From Polycyclovorans sp002706265 (GTDB lineage: Bacteria; Pseudomonadota; Gammaproteobacteria; Nevskiales; Nevskiaceae), in the NCBI GenBank assembly GCA_963973915.1, contig CAXBBM010000007.1, forward strand, positions 105,515 to 169,514: a DNA stretch of 64,000 bases. The letters run 5' to 3'. The notes under the pieces are model-generated. The model made no database searches and was not told where the DNA came from. It saw only the letters and a list, made by a program, of their open reading frames with translations. Shown here piece after piece: positions 39,919 to 49,404 of this stretch (position 1 is the stretch's first letter; every line of letters starts with the position of its first letter). Position numbers and translations under genes: made by a program.

Positions 39919-40437
39919 CTAAGGCGTGAGCGCCAGGATGGCCGGCCGGCGGATCCAGCCGCCGAAGCCATCCGGGATCAATTCGTTCAATTCGATCTGG
40001 CCTTCTTCTATGGTGCGAATCTCGCCATAGTTCTGGCCCATGTGGTTGCCCTTGCCGACCCGGTGGATCACCCCGTCGGGCGCGCGCACCATGGCCACCC
40101 GCCGGCCGGAGAAGTCGATCACCCCGATCATGCGCAAGGCGTCCAGGGGGAATTCTTCCAGGGGTTCGCGCGGTCGGCTGATGTCGGGCCGGGGCCCGAC
40201 ACCCACCGCGGCGGCGCGAACCGGCTCGGGGCGAATAAACGGATCAGGCCGCGAGCCCGCCATATAGACATAGGACTCGTACTGGCGAACCTGGGGTATC
40301 GGCTCGATCTGCCGCGACTGACGCGCCTTGATCTCTGCCACATAGGTTTCCAGGTCGTGCATGTCGCGCGAGCAGCCGCTCAGGGCCAGCAGGCCCAGCA
40401 CGGCGATCCAAGCCCTCAAGCGGTGGCGGCTGATCAT
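39919..40437 (-). CDS. pilP: Pilus assembly lipoprotein PilP
   Basis: 172 residues. The lipobox is LSGC. A flexible Pro/Arg-rich linker precedes the C-terminal beta domain (LRMIGVIDFSGRRVAMVRAP; HRVGKGNHMGQNYGEI) that contacts PilQ. It couples the inner-membrane PilM/N/O complex to the secretin. The start overlaps the pilO stop by 4 bp, and the stop is 13 bp before pilQ. Confidence 0.93.
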   Translation of the reverse strand: MISRHRLRAWIAVLGLLALSGCSRDMHDLETYVAEIKARQSRQIEPIPQVRQYESYVYMAGSRPDPFIRPEPVRAAAVGVGPRPDISRPREPLEEFPLDALRMIGVIDFSGRRVAMVRAPDGVIHRVGKGNHMGQNYGEIRTIEEGQIELNELIPDGFGGWIRRPAILALTP

Positions 40438-41120
40438 CGGCGGCCCTTGCGTTGGGGCCGGTTGGCGGCTTCCTGGGCGGCGATCTCTTCATCGTCGAGA
40501 TAGCGATAGGTGGTGGCCACCGCCGTCATGCGCAGCGGCCCCTGACTGGACGATGGGGCGCCGTTGCGGGCGCGTCCGCCGGTGGCCGCGACCGGCCGGA
40601 TTTCGACATCTTCGATGGTGACGATGCGCGGCAGCGCGGCGATGCCGCTGACGAATTCGCCCATCTGGTGGTAGGTGCCCAGCACGATGATCTGGTTGGG
40701 CAGTTCTGCGTAGAAGTCTTTGGGGACTTCGCCGATGGGGCGGAACAGCTCTTCCTCCAGGCTGCTGGCCACACGGGTCTGCGAGATGTCGTTGAGCAGA
40801 TTGGCCACCTCGGTGCGGCTTGGGAGCTGGCGCAGCATGGCGCCGAAGGAGCGCTCCATTTCGGCCAGTTGCTCACGGTAGGCGTCCAGATTGGCGACCT
40901 TGCGCTGCTTGGTTTCAAATTCGCCGCGCAGCCGCTTCTCGGTCGCCTGCTCGCGCACCCGTTGTTCGTTCTGCGGCTTCACCAGGAAGTAGTAACCGGC
41001 GCCGATCAGCACCAGCGCGAGCAGCACGGCCGCGCCGATCCGCGCATACAGCGGCCACAGCCCCGGGTTTTGCGGGTCGAGCGACTGCAGCTCTTCGAAA
41101 ATCTCCTGGGCGCGACTCAT
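40434..41120 (-). CDS. pilO: Pilus assembly protein PilO
   Basis: 228 residues. A single membrane helix (about 26-46, LYARIGAAVLLALVLIGAGYYF) follows a short cytoplasmic tail. A coiled coil (REQATEKRLRGEFETKQRK) leads to the periplasmic ferredoxin-like domain. It forms a heterodimer with PilN. An Arg/Gln-rich tail ends the protein. It overlaps pilN and pilP by 4 bp each. Confidence 0.93.
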   Translation of the reverse strand: MSRAQEIFEELQSLDPQNPGLWPLYARIGAAVLLALVLIGAGYYFLVKPQNEQRVREQATEKRLRGEFETKQRKVANLDAYREQLAEMERSFGAMLRQLPSRTEVANLLNDISQTRVASSLEEELFRPIGEVPKDFYAELPNQIIVLGTYHQMGEFVSGIAALPRIVTIEDVEIRPVAATGGRARNGAPSSSQGPLRMTAVATTYRYLDDEEIAAQEAANRPQRKGRR

Positions 41121-41698
41121 TGGATGTCCTCGGCGCCTTCGGCCCCTTCGGCCGCCTGATTGCGGCTCTTGACCTGCAGGGTGAACTCGCTTGCGCGACC
41201 ACGACCGGCCTCGGTGGCGCGAATCACGACCAGCCGCGGATCATCGAACCATTCGGAGGCATCGAGGTTCTTCATGTAGGCCGACACCCGACCGTTGGAG
41301 TCGGCAACGCCTTCAATCGTCACTTGCGTGCCCTTTTGCCGCAGCAGGGTGAGCGACACGCCCTCGGGTAGGGTATTGACCACTTCGTCGAAGAAATGCA
41401 CTGAGGCAGAGCGACTGGACTGCAAGGTCTCGATCACCCTCATGCGTGCCAACAGGTTGTCGCGGGTGCGCTCCAGGCCCTCGATCTCCTTGATTTTCTG
41501 ATCGATCTCGGCCACTTGCTGGGTCAGGTACTGATTGCGCGCCCGCTGATGCTCCACCGCGCCCGAGGCATGGAAATACAGGCTGCCCGCGACGATCACG
41601 CCCACCAGCCCGCCCAGCGCCAGCATCTGGAAAAACTGCCGTTTCCGCAGTTCGCGACGTTCGGCTCGCCAGTCGAGCAGGTTGATGCGCAGTGCCAT
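41117..41698 (-). CDS. pilN: Pilus assembly protein PilN
   Basis: 193 residues. The N-terminal INLLDWRAERRELRKRQFF is the conserved cytoplasmic motif that binds PilM. One membrane helix (about 27-45), a coiled coil and a periplasmic domain follow. The C-terminus has extra Ala/Glu-rich residues. It lies 2 bp after pilM and overlaps pilO by 4 bp. Confidence 0.94.
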   Translation of the reverse strand: MALRINLLDWRAERRELRKRQFFQMLALGGLVGVIVAGSLYFHASGAVEHQRARNQYLTQQVAEIDQKIKEIEGLERTRDNLLARMRVIETLQSSRSASVHFFDEVVNTLPEGVSLTLLRQKGTQVTIEGVADSNGRVSAYMKNLDASEWFDDPRLVVIRATEAGRGRASEFTLQVKSRNQAAEGAEGAEDIQ

Positions 41699-41700
41699 GG

Positions 41701-42795
41701 CTAGTGGTCCGCTTCGTCGTCGTCAAATGACCGCAGGGCCAATCCGGCGGCCAGCAGCAGCGCCGTCTCGTCCCGCACGATCAGGTTGGGCTTGGCCCGC
41801 GGGGAGATTGAAAGCTGGGCAAACGGTCGGGCGATCACCGTGGGGATGCCAATGCGTTCGCTGATCTGCGCAGCCAGGCCGTCAATCTGGGCGCAGCCGC
41901 CGGCAAGAATGATCTGATCGACCTGGGCGATATCGCTCACCGCTGAAAAAAAGAACTGGAGACCCCGGTCAACCTGCTGGCCGATGTCATCAATGAAGGG
42001 TTTCAGCACGTCCTCACGGTAACTCTCGGGCAGCGCGTTGGCACGCTGCGCCCGCAGCGCTTCATCCACCGACATGCCGTAGGCGCGCATGATGTCTTCG
42101 GTCAATTGCTTGCCGCCGAAGGCAGATTCACGGGCATAGACCAGTTTGTGATCGTGGAGGAACAGCAGGGTCGTGGCGATGGCCCCGATGTCGACCAGGG
42201 CGATGGTCTGGCCGACGCCGTCGGCAGGCATCTGATGGCGCAACAGGCTGGACGCCAGCTCCAGAGCGTGGTTCTGAATGTCGACCACCTTGGCGCGCAT
42301 GCCCGCGCGCTCCAGTGCGTCGGTGCGCGCCAGCACCTGGTCACGACGGCAGGCGGCGAGCAACACATCCACCTCTTCGGTTCGCCCCCCGGCCGGTCCC
42401 AGAACCTGGAAGTCGAGGCTCACGTCTTCGATCGGGAAAGGGATGTACTGGTCGGCCTCGGCGCGGATCTGCTGCTCCATGTCATCTTCGCTGAGCAGGG
42501 CCGAAAGCTGTACGACTTTGGTGATGACCGTGGGGCCGGCCACCGCCACTGCGGCGGCACGCTGTTTGGTGCCGGATTTGGCCAGCACCTTGCGAATGGC
42601 CTCGGCCACCGCTTCGGGTTCGACCACTTGCTGGTCAACCACGGCAGAGGCCGGCAACGGTTCGATGGCAAAGGCGGCAACTTCGATTCGGCCACCCTTC
42701 TTGACGAGTTCCAGCAGCTTGACCGAACTGGAACTGATGTCCAATCCGACCAGGGAGGGATCCTGCCCTCCGAACCATTTCTGCATGATGGACAT
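41701..42795 (-). CDS. pilM: Pilus assembly ATPase-like protein PilM
   Basis: 364 residues. It is an actin-like protein of the type IV pilus base with LVGLDISSSSVKLLELVKK, ALVDIGAIATTLLFL, RESAFGGKQLTEDI and a C-terminal GGCAQIDGLAAQISERIG. It sits in the cytoplasm and binds the PilN tail. The ATG at 42795 has AAGGGG upstream; a second ATG at 42786 is possible. It is divergent from ponA. Confidence 0.94.
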   Translation of the reverse strand: MSIMQKWFGGQDPSLVGLDISSSSVKLLELVKKGGRIEVAAFAIEPLPASAVVDQQVVEPEAVAEAIRKVLAKSGTKQRAAAVAVAGPTVITKVVQLSALLSEDDMEQQIRAEADQYIPFPIEDVSLDFQVLGPAGGRTEEVDVLLAACRRDQVLARTDALERAGMRAKVVDIQNHALELASSLLRHQMPADGVGQTIALVDIGAIATTLLFLHDHKLVYARESAFGGKQLTEDIMRAYGMSVDEALRAQRANALPESYREDVLKPFIDDIGQQVDRGLQFFFSAVSDIAQVDQIILAGGCAQIDGLAAQISERIGIPTVIARPFAQLSISPRAKPNLIVRDETALLLAAGLALRSFDDDEADH

Positions 42796-42869
42796 CGTGC
42801 CCCTTGCCGAGCGCCCCTGATGATTCCCGAAAACCGCGCTCCCCAAAGGCGGATCAGGCACAGTGGCTT

Positions 42870-42897
42870 AATATAGCGGACCCCGAAGTCAATGCAA
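42870..42897 (-). promoter_or_regulatory. Candidate sigma-70 promoter of pilMNOPQ
   Basis: On the minus strand TTGCAT (42892-42897), 16 bp, TATATT (42870-42875). It lies 75 bp before the pilM start, in the region shared with divergent ponA. Confidence 0.5.
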
Positions 42898-42923
42898 CTC
42901 GAAGTTTGCTCCGCAAATACCTG

Positions 42924-45362
42924 ATGCCAAACCATAAGATGTCCAGCGCCCATGTCCAGAGGGGCCGTTTAGCCTGGGTGCTGGGGATCAGCGCGCTCAC
43001 TTTGCTGATCGGCGGTCTGTTAACGGTGTGGCTGACCGTTCGCCACTTCCAGCAAGACCTTCCGTCGGTTGCGGCCATTCGCGCCATCGAGCTGGGCGAG
43101 CCCATGCGCGTTTTCACGGCCGATGGACTGCTGATGGCCGAATATGGCACCGAAAGGCGCTCTTCGGTGCGGTTTGACGAAATTCCCCGCCGGGTGATCG
43201 AAGCGTTCATCGCCGCCGAAGATGAGCGCTTCATGCGCCACCACGGCGTTGACCCGGTGGGCCTGTTGCGCGCCAGTGTCCGCCTGTTGCAGACCGGCGA
43301 GCGCACCCAGGGGGGCAGCACCATCACCATGCAGCTGGCACGCAACGTCTTCTTGAGCAGCGAGCGCACCTACACCCGAAAAATCCGCGAGATCCTGCTG
43401 GCGATACAGATTGAAGACGAGCTCAGCAAAGAGGAGATTCTCGAGCTGTATCTGAACAAGATCTTCCTGGGAGAGCGCGCCTATGGCGTCGCGGCCGCCG
43501 CCCAGACCTATTTCAGCCGGCCGCTGAGTGCGCTCACCCTCGACCAGGCGGCCCTGATCGCCGGCTTGCCCAAGGCGCCGTCGCGAGACAACCCGATTGC
43601 CAGCCCGTCGCGTTCCATGGAGCGCCGCAACTACGTGCTGCGACGCATGCACGATGCCGGCTTCATCGACCGCAATACGCTGGCGGCTGCCCAATCGGCG
43701 CCGCTCGGGGTTTCGCCCTATCGCACCCGGGTCGAAGTCGAGGCGCCGTATGCCGCCGAGATGGCGCGCCAGACCGTGGTCGCGGCGTTGGGGGAATCGG
43801 CGTACTCGCAGGGACTGCGGGTCTACACCTCGATCGTCGGCACCGAGCAGACCGCCGCGGTCAATGCGGTGCGCAACGGCCTGCTGGATGTCGAGCAACG
43901 ACAGGGCTGGCGCGGCGTTGAGCGGCGGTTGAAGCCCGAGACGCTGGGCGACCGGGACGCCCTGTTGCTGGCGCTGGGCGAACTGCCGAAGTGGCCGGCG
44001 CTGACCACGGCCGTCATCACCGGCACCGCTGACGGCGCGGTGGTGGCCTTGAGTGCCGATGCCGAGACGCTCAGGCTGGATGCGGCTGCACTTGAATGGG
44101 CCGGCGCCCAGCGCGACACGCTACAGCCTGGCGCGGTGATTCACCTGCGCCAGAACGCGGCGGATGAACTGCGCCTTTCGCAAACGCCGCAACCCCAGGC
44201 GGCGTTCATCGCACTCGATCCGCAGACCGGCGCCATCACCTCGATGGTGGGGGGCTACGATTTCTATCTGAGCTCATTCAACCGCGCGGTTCAGGCGCAG
44301 CGACAGGTTGGTTCGGCCTTCAAACCTTTTCTGTACGCCGCCAGCTTCGATGTGGGCTTCACACCGGCGTCGGTGGTGCTGGATGCCCCGGTGGTGTTCG
44401 ACGATGCGCGACTCGAGGAGGCGTGGCGGCCGACCAACTACAGCGGCAAGTTCTATGGCCCGACCCGCCTGCGAGACGCCTTGGTGCACTCGCGCAACCT
44501 GGTCACCGTGCGCCTGCTGCAATCCATCGGCTTCGAGCAGGCGCGCAGCTTCGCGCAACGTTTCGGGCTCGACCGCGACCGCCTGCCGCGAGACCTGACC
44601 ATGGCGCTGGGCAGTGCGAGTTACACGCCGCTGGAGCTGGCCAGCGCCTATGCGGTGCTGGCCAATGGCGGCCTGTCGGTGGAGCCACGATTGATTGACC
44701 GGGTCGAGGGGGCCGACGGCACGGTGGTCTGGCGCCCCGATGCGCCGGTTGAAAATCCGTCCGAGCGCCTTTCCCCGTCCATGCCGGCGGCTCAGCCAAC
44801 CGCCGCGCCCGCAGACCCTGCTGCCGATGACACCATGGCGCCGGTGGTGGACGACCCGCGGCGGGTGGTCCCCGAGGCCATCACCTGGCTGATCACCGAC
44901 ATCCTGCGCGACGCCGCCCGTCGCGGCACCGCGGCGCGTGTGGGTACCGCCTTGAAGCGTCGTGATCTGGCCGGAAAAACCGGCACGACCAATGACGAGA
45001 CCGATGCCTGGTTCGCCGGGTACAACCGTCACCGCGTGGGGGTGGCGTGGGTGGGTCACGACCAACCGCAGCGGATCGGTCGTGGCGAGGTGGGTGGCCG
45101 GGCGGCGCTGCCCATCTGGGTCGATGTCATGAGGGTCGCCTTGAAGGACATCCCCGATGAACCGCCACCGCCGCCCGACAGCGTGATGAGCGTGCGTGTG
45201 GACCGGGAAACCGGTGGCCGGGCGGGTGTGGGCAGCTCTGACAGTATTTTCGAGTTCGTGCCCGTGGCCAGCATGGGCCGCCCCGCCGCAGGCGAGGAAC
45301 GTCCCCACCAGCCCACACCTTCGCAACAGCGTCAGGGTCCGGCGCTGGACGATCTGTTCTGA
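42924..45362 (+). CDS. ponA: Penicillin-binding protein 1A
   Basis: About 812 residues from the ATG at 42924; another ATG at 42939 is possible, and both lack a strong ribosome site. A membrane anchor lies at about 17-38. The glycosyltransferase-51 domain has EDERFMRHHGVDPVGL, QGGSTITMQLARN and KIREILLAIQIE. The transpeptidase domain has the active serine in VGSAFKPF, the second motif SRN (about residue 532) and KTGTT. A Pro-rich tail ends the protein. It builds and cross-links peptidoglycan. The gene is divergent from pilM, a classic gammaproteobacterial arrangement. Confidence 0.95.
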   Translation: MPNHKMSSAHVQRGRLAWVLGISALTLLIGGLLTVWLTVRHFQQDLPSVAAIRAIELGEPMRVFTADGLLMAEYGTERRSSVRFDEIPRRVIEAFIAAEDERFMRHHGVDPVGLLRASVRLLQTGERTQGGSTITMQLARNVFLSSERTYTRKIREILLAIQIEDELSKEEILELYLNKIFLGERAYGVAAAAQTYFSRPLSALTLDQAALIAGLPKAPSRDNPIASPSRSMERRNYVLRRMHDAGFIDRNTLAAAQSAPLGVSPYRTRVEVEAPYAAEMARQTVVAALGESAYSQGLRVYTSIVGTEQTAAVNAVRNGLLDVEQRQGWRGVERRLKPETLGDRDALLLALGELPKWPALTTAVITGTADGAVVALSADAETLRLDAAALEWAGAQRDTLQPGAVIHLRQNAADELRLSQTPQPQAAFIALDPQTGAITSMVGGYDFYLSSFNRAVQAQRQVGSAFKPFLYAASFDVGFTPASVVLDAPVVFDDARLEEAWRPTNYSGKFYGPTRLRDALVHSRNLVTVRLLQSIGFEQARSFAQRFGLDRDRLPRDLTMALGSASYTPLELASAYAVLANGGLSVEPRLIDRVEGADGTVVWRPDAPVENPSERLSPSMPAAQPTAAPADPAADDTMAPVVDDPRRVVPEAITWLITDILRDAARRGTAARVGTALKRRDLAGKTGTTNDETDAWFAGYNRHRVGVAWVGHDQPQRIGRGEVGGRAALPIWVDVMRVALKDIPDEPPPPPDSVMSVRVDRETGGRAGVGSSDSIFEFVPVASMGRPAAGEERPHQPTPSQQRQGPALDDLF

Positions 45363-45380
45363 GCCGCCGTGCGTGGCGCC

Positions 45381-45977
45381 ATGGCTAAACCACACTCATC
45401 CCTCCATGAAGAATGGGTCAACGCCGCCGCACAGTTGATGTGCTCCTTGCACCTCACGGATTACCAGCAGGCAAAGTTGAAGGCCCGCGACCAGCTTGGC
45501 CTCGGCGCTGACGCCGCCTTGCCCGACAATCAGTCGATTGAAACCGCCGTGCTCGCCTATCAACGATTGTTCGGTGGTGCTGCCTACGCCCAGCGGTTGC
45601 AACGTCTGCGCGCAACGGCCCTGCACGCCATGCGCTGGCTGCATCCCCTCGATGTCCGGTTGGTGGGCGCCGTGGCCACGGGCGCCATCAATGACGCGCA
45701 TCGCGTGCAGTTACATGCCCTGACCGATGACGTCGAGGCCGTGGACTTCCAGTTTCTGGACCGTGGCATGCCGTTCGCGCAAGGGGAGCGTCGTTATCGC
45801 ATGACCGACGGCCGACAACGGGCCGTTCCACTGCTGCAGTTCAGTGCGGACGGGATCGGCGTGGACCTGGCTGTATTTACCCGCGACCGCCCGGCCCAGC
45901 CACTGTCGCCGGTGACCGGAAGAGCCGCGAAGCGCTTGCGAATGGGCGAGGTCGAGGCCCTGGTGCAGCGCGCGTAA
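45381..45977 (+). CDS. Hypothetical protein downstream of ponA (possible nucleotidyltransferase-like fold)
   Basis: 198 residues, no signal peptide and no membrane helix. The middle part, VRLVGAVATGAINDAHRVQLH, followed by FLDRGMPFAQGERRYRMT, resembles a group of uncharacterised proteobacterial proteins with a nucleotidyltransferase-like pattern. The typical catalytic Gly-Ser and Asp-x-Asp are not clear, so activity is doubtful. It starts 19 bp after ponA (ATG at 45381; a GTG at 45369 is an alternative) and ends at a strong terminator. Co-transcription with ponA is likely. Confidence 0.6.
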   Translation: MAKPHSSLHEEWVNAAAQLMCSLHLTDYQQAKLKARDQLGLGADAALPDNQSIETAVLAYQRLFGGAAYAQRLQRLRATALHAMRWLHPLDVRLVGAVATGAINDAHRVQLHALTDDVEAVDFQFLDRGMPFAQGERRYRMTDGRQRAVPLLQFSADGIGVDLAVFTRDRPAQPLSPVTGRAAKRLRMGEVEALVQRA

Positions 45978-46019
45978 GGCCCACAAAAAACCCACCGGCG
46001 AGGTGGGTTTTTGTGGGCC
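45978..46019. terminator. Bidirectional terminator between the hypothetical gene and gltA
   Basis: A stem of about 18 bp (GGCCCACAAAAA...ACCCACC pairing with GGTGGGT...TTTTGTGGGCC) has a 5-nt loop. A/T runs on both sides serve both strands. It lies directly after the plus-strand stop and 14 bp after the gltA stop. Confidence 0.92.
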
Positions 46020-46032
46020 GCGCTGCGCCGCC

Positions 46033-47325
46033 TCAGGTGCCGCGTGACGCCAGCGGCTGCACGTCGCGAACGCCTGCGCCGGTATAGACCTGTCGTGGCC
46101 GTGCGATGCGCATGCCCGGCTCAGCAATCATTTCCGACCAGTGCGCCACCCAGCCCACGGTGCGCGCCACGGCGAACATCGGCGTGAACATGTTCACCGG
46201 GAACCCGAGCGCGCTGTAAATGATGCCGGAGTAGAAATCGACGTTCGGATACAGCTTGCGTTCTTTGAAGTAGTCGTCAGACAGGGCAATTTCTTCCAGC
46301 TTCATCGCCAGTTCCAGCTTCGGGTCATCAATCTTCAGCGCCTTGAGAACCTTGTGGCACTCGTCGCGGATGATGGTCGCGCGCGGATCGAAGTTCTTGT
46401 ACACCCGGTGGCCGAAGCCCATCAGACGCACGCCGCTGTTCTTGTCCTTGACCTTGTCCATGAAGCCCTGAACGTTCTTCACGTCGCCAATTTCACCGAG
46501 CATTTTCAGCACGGCTTCGTTGGCTCCGCCGTGCGCGGGGCCCCACAGCGCGGCGATGCCTGCCGCCATGGCCGCATAGGGATTGGTACCGGTGGAGCCG
46601 GCCATGCGAACGGTGGACGTCGAGGCGTTCTGCTCGTGATCGGCGTGCAGGATGAACAGGACATCCAGGGCCTTGGCCGCGACCGGATCGACGTGATACG
46701 GCTCGGCCGGTACCGAGAACATCATGTTCAGAAAGTTGGAGCTGTAGTCCAGGTGATTCTGCGGGTACATGAACGGCTGGCCCGCATAACGCTTGTAGGC
46801 GGCTGCGGCGATGGTGGGAATCTTCGCGATCATGCGGTGCGCGAAAATCTCGCGGTGCTTGGGGTCCTTGTTGTTCGTGGTGTCGTGATAGAACGCCGAC
46901 AACGAGCCCACAATCCCGGTCAACATGGCCATCGGGTGCGCGTCGTAACGGAAGCCGCCGAAGAAGCTCTTCAGGTTCTCGTTGATCATCGTGTGACGAC
47001 GAATGCTCTGATCAAACGCCTCAAGCTCGGCAGGGGTTGGCAGTTCACCGTTGAGGATCAGATAAGCCACCTCGATATACGAGCAGTGCTTGGCCAGCTG
47101 ATCGACCGGATACCCGCGATACAGCAATACACCCGCGTCGCCATCGATGTAGGTGATGGCCGATTGAGTGGAACAGGTGGACGAAAAGCCGGGGTCGTAC
47201 GTGAACACGCCCGAACCGCCGTAAACCTTGCCGACGTCCAGCCCAACAGGGCCTAAAGTGCCGGAAACGCCCGGAAGTTCAACCTTCTCGCCGGTATCTT
47301 CGTTCAACAGGCTATAACGAGCCAT
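46033..47325 (-). CDS. gltA: Citrate synthase (type II)
   Basis: 430 residues. The first step of the TCA cycle: acetyl-CoA plus oxaloacetate. The catalytic segments are FILHADHEQNASTSTVRMAG, WGPAHGGANEAV and LMGFGHRVYKNFDPRA, containing the two histidines and the aspartate. The longer N-terminal beta domain (residues 1-60) is that of NADH-sensitive hexameric enzymes. The start at 47325 has AAGGATG upstream. It is distinct from PrpC at 14017-15252. Confidence 0.96.
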   Translation of the reverse strand: MARYSLLNEDTGEKVELPGVSGTLGPVGLDVGKVYGGSGVFTYDPGFSSTCSTQSAITYIDGDAGVLLYRGYPVDQLAKHCSYIEVAYLILNGELPTPAELEAFDQSIRRHTMINENLKSFFGGFRYDAHPMAMLTGIVGSLSAFYHDTTNNKDPKHREIFAHRMIAKIPTIAAAAYKRYAGQPFMYPQNHLDYSSNFLNMMFSVPAEPYHVDPVAAKALDVLFILHADHEQNASTSTVRMAGSTGTNPYAAMAAGIAALWGPAHGGANEAVLKMLGEIGDVKNVQGFMDKVKDKNSGVRLMGFGHRVYKNFDPRATIIRDECHKVLKALKIDDPKLELAMKLEEIALSDDYFKERKLYPNVDFYSGIIYSALGFPVNMFTPMFAVARTVGWVAHWSEMIAEPGMRIARPRQVYTGAGVRDVQPLASRGT

Positions 47326-47610
47326 CCAATCATCCTTTCGTCTTGAAGTTAAAGACGCGGGCCTGCTGGCCTGCGCGCTGCTCCGCTCGCGATGAACGCT
47401 CCGGCCGCTTCAGCACACTGAACTGGCGCTGACTGCGACCCGCGCTTTCGTGAAACCCTCAACCAAGCTCAAGGATAACGACTTTTACCGAGAAGCGGCA
47501 CTGCCCCAGGCCGCGGGCGCCTCTTGATACGACCCGTTCTTCCAAGCGCGGGTGCGAAGACCGCGCGCGGCGAGCATCAAGGGGCTCGACCGTTCACGCA
47601 CGGCACAGCA
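47326..47610. other. Intergenic region upstream of gltA
   Basis: About 285 bp, with the rpmE2 terminator at its right edge. It must hold the gltA promoter on the minus strand, but no clear -35/-10 pair was found by eye. No gene or RNA was recognised. Confidence 0.5.
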
Positions 47611-47634
47611 AAAAGCCGCCCGAAGGCGGCTTTT
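47611..47634. terminator. Terminator of rpmE2
   Basis: AAAAGCCGCC, cgaa, GGCGGCTTTT: a perfect stem with A/T tails on both sides. It starts 26 bp after the rpmE2 stop on the minus strand. Confidence 0.9.
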
Positions 47635-47659
47635 GAGCAAGACGGACTGACGCCCGGAC

Positions 47660-47899
47660 TCAGCCGTAACGGCGGCGGAACTTGTCGATGCGGCCGCCGG
47701 TATCCGACACGGTGCGTTTGCCGGTGTAGAACGGGTGCGACTTGGACGAGGTGTCCAGCGTGACCAACGGATACTCTTTACCGTCTTCCCAAGTGATCTT
47801 GTCCTTGCTGGTCATGGTTGACCGCACGCGGAACGTGAAATCCGCTGACGCGTCTTTGAACACGACGTAGTCGTACTTGGGGTGGATGCCTTCTTTCAT
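47660..47899 (-). CDS. rpmE2: 50S ribosomal protein L31, type B
   Basis: 79 residues starting MKEGIHPKYDYVVFKD. The CxxC zinc ligands of type-A L31 are absent and the extra internal segment TSKDKITWEDGKEYPLVTLD is present, which defines type B. It binds the large subunit at the intersubunit bridge. Zinc-free L31 forms are often made under zinc limitation. It is divergent from dnaA. Confidence 0.94.
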   Translation of the reverse strand: MKEGIHPKYDYVVFKDASADFTFRVRSTMTSKDKITWEDGKEYPLVTLDTSSKSHPFYTGKRTVSDTGGRIDKFRRRYG

Positions 47900-47934
47900 G
47901 ATCGGATGACTGCCGGGGGGTCGAAAAGCGCGCG

Positions 47935-47963
47935 ACTATAGCGAGCCACCGCGGCGAACGCAA
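47935..47963 (-). promoter_or_regulatory. Candidate promoter of rpmE2
   Basis: On the minus strand TTGCGT (47958-47963), 17 bp, TATAGT (47935-47940). It lies 35 bp before the rpmE2 start codon. The -35 match is only partial. Confidence 0.5.
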
Positions 47964-48039
47964 GGGCGTGCCGCTCCGCGTAGACTGCCACCGTCCTGGC
48001 GGCAGCGCGCGCCCACTCTAAGATTCAGACCCCCGCAAA

Positions 48040-49404
48040 ATGCTTGACAAGGATTTATGGACCCGCTGCCTGCGCTGGCTTGAGGCCGAGCTGAGCGAGC
48101 GCGAACTCAGTACCTGGTTACGTCCACTGCAACCCGTCTTCCAGCCCGACCGGCTGATCCTGTTCGCGCCCAACCGCATCGTGCAGGAGCGTGTGCGCCA
48201 GGACCACCTGGAGCAGATTCGGGGGGCGCTGGCGCATCTGGCGCCCGGCGTGCCGCTGACCATCGACCTGATGGTCGGCGTCGCCGAGGTGAGCCCTGCG
48301 GTGACACCGGCGGTCTCGATGCCGGCCGATTCCGCGACCGACACGCCGCTCAACGGTGAGCGCGACGCGTCGCTGTCGGCATACACCGGCAAACTCGATC
48401 CGCGCTACACCTTCAACAGCTTTATCGAGGGCAAGTCGAACCAGCAGGCACGCGCCGCCTCAGAGCACGTCGTCGAAGCCCCGGGCATGGCCTACAACCC
48501 GCTGCTCATCTACGGGGAGTCTGGCCTGGGCAAGACGCATTTGATGCATGCCGTGGGCAATCGCATTCAGCAGCACAACCCGAACGCCAACATCGCTTAC
48601 CTGGGCGCCGAACAATGGCTGAACCACATGGTCTCGGCGATCCGCCACGGTCGACAGGAAGGCTTCAAGCACTACTACCGCTCGGTCGACGCGCTGCTGA
48701 TTGACGACATTCATTTCTTCGCGCACAAGGAACGGACGCAGGAGGAATTTTTCCACACCTTCAACGCGCTGATCGATGGGCGCAAGCAGATCGTTCTGAC
48801 CTGCGATCGCTACCCGAAAGACATCGACGGCATCGATGAACGACTGAAATCGCGATTCACCTGGGGGTTGTCCGTCGCCGTTGAGCCGCCAGAACTCGAA
48901 ACCCGGGTCGCCATCCTGATGGCCAAGGCCGATCAGGCCCATGTGCGGCTCAGCGAGGACGTCGCCTTTTTCGTGGCACAGCGCATTCGCTCCAACGTCC
49001 GCGAGTTGGAAGGGGCCCTGCACCGACTGTCTGCCAGCGCCCGTTTACGCGGCGAACCCATCACCGTGGAGTTTGCTCAGGCGACCCTGCGCGACATGCT
49101 GGCGGCCTACGATCGGCTGGTCACCATCGACAACATCAAGCGCACCGTCGCCGGCTACTACAACATCCGCATCAGCGATCTGACCTCGGCCAAGCGCACA
49201 CGCTCGCTGGCACGTCCTCGCCAGGTGGCCATGGCGCTCTGCAAAGAACTCACCCAGCACAGCCTGCCGGAAATTGGCGAGGCCTTCGACAAAGACCACA
49301 CCACCGTCCTGCACGCGTGTCGAAAGGTAGTGCAACTGCGCGATGAAGACCCCAAGATTCGCGAAGACTACGACCTGCTGCAACGTCGACTGGGCTTCGG
49401 ATAA
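48040..49404 (+). CDS. dnaA: Chromosomal replication initiator DnaA
   Basis: 454 residues. Domain I (about 1-80) interacts with helicase and regulators. A variable linker follows. The AAA+ domain has GESGLGKTHLMHAVGN (Walker A, about 164), LLIDDIHFF (Walker B) and the arginine-finger region SRFTWGL. The C-terminal DNA-binding domain has the signature DHTTVLHACRKV. It unwinds oriC and loads the helicase. It is the first gene of dnaA-dnaN-recF-gyrB. Confidence 0.97.
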   Translation: MLDKDLWTRCLRWLEAELSERELSTWLRPLQPVFQPDRLILFAPNRIVQERVRQDHLEQIRGALAHLAPGVPLTIDLMVGVAEVSPAVTPAVSMPADSATDTPLNGERDASLSAYTGKLDPRYTFNSFIEGKSNQQARAASEHVVEAPGMAYNPLLIYGESGLGKTHLMHAVGNRIQQHNPNANIAYLGAEQWLNHMVSAIRHGRQEGFKHYYRSVDALLIDDIHFFAHKERTQEEFFHTFNALIDGRKQIVLTCDRYPKDIDGIDERLKSRFTWGLSVAVEPPELETRVAILMAKADQAHVRLSEDVAFFVAQRIRSNVRELEGALHRLSASARLRGEPITVEFAQATLRDMLAAYDRLVTIDNIKRTVAGYYNIRISDLTSAKRTRSLARPRQVAMALCKELTQHSLPEIGEAFDKDHTTVLHACRKVVQLRDEDPKIREDYDLLQRRLGFG

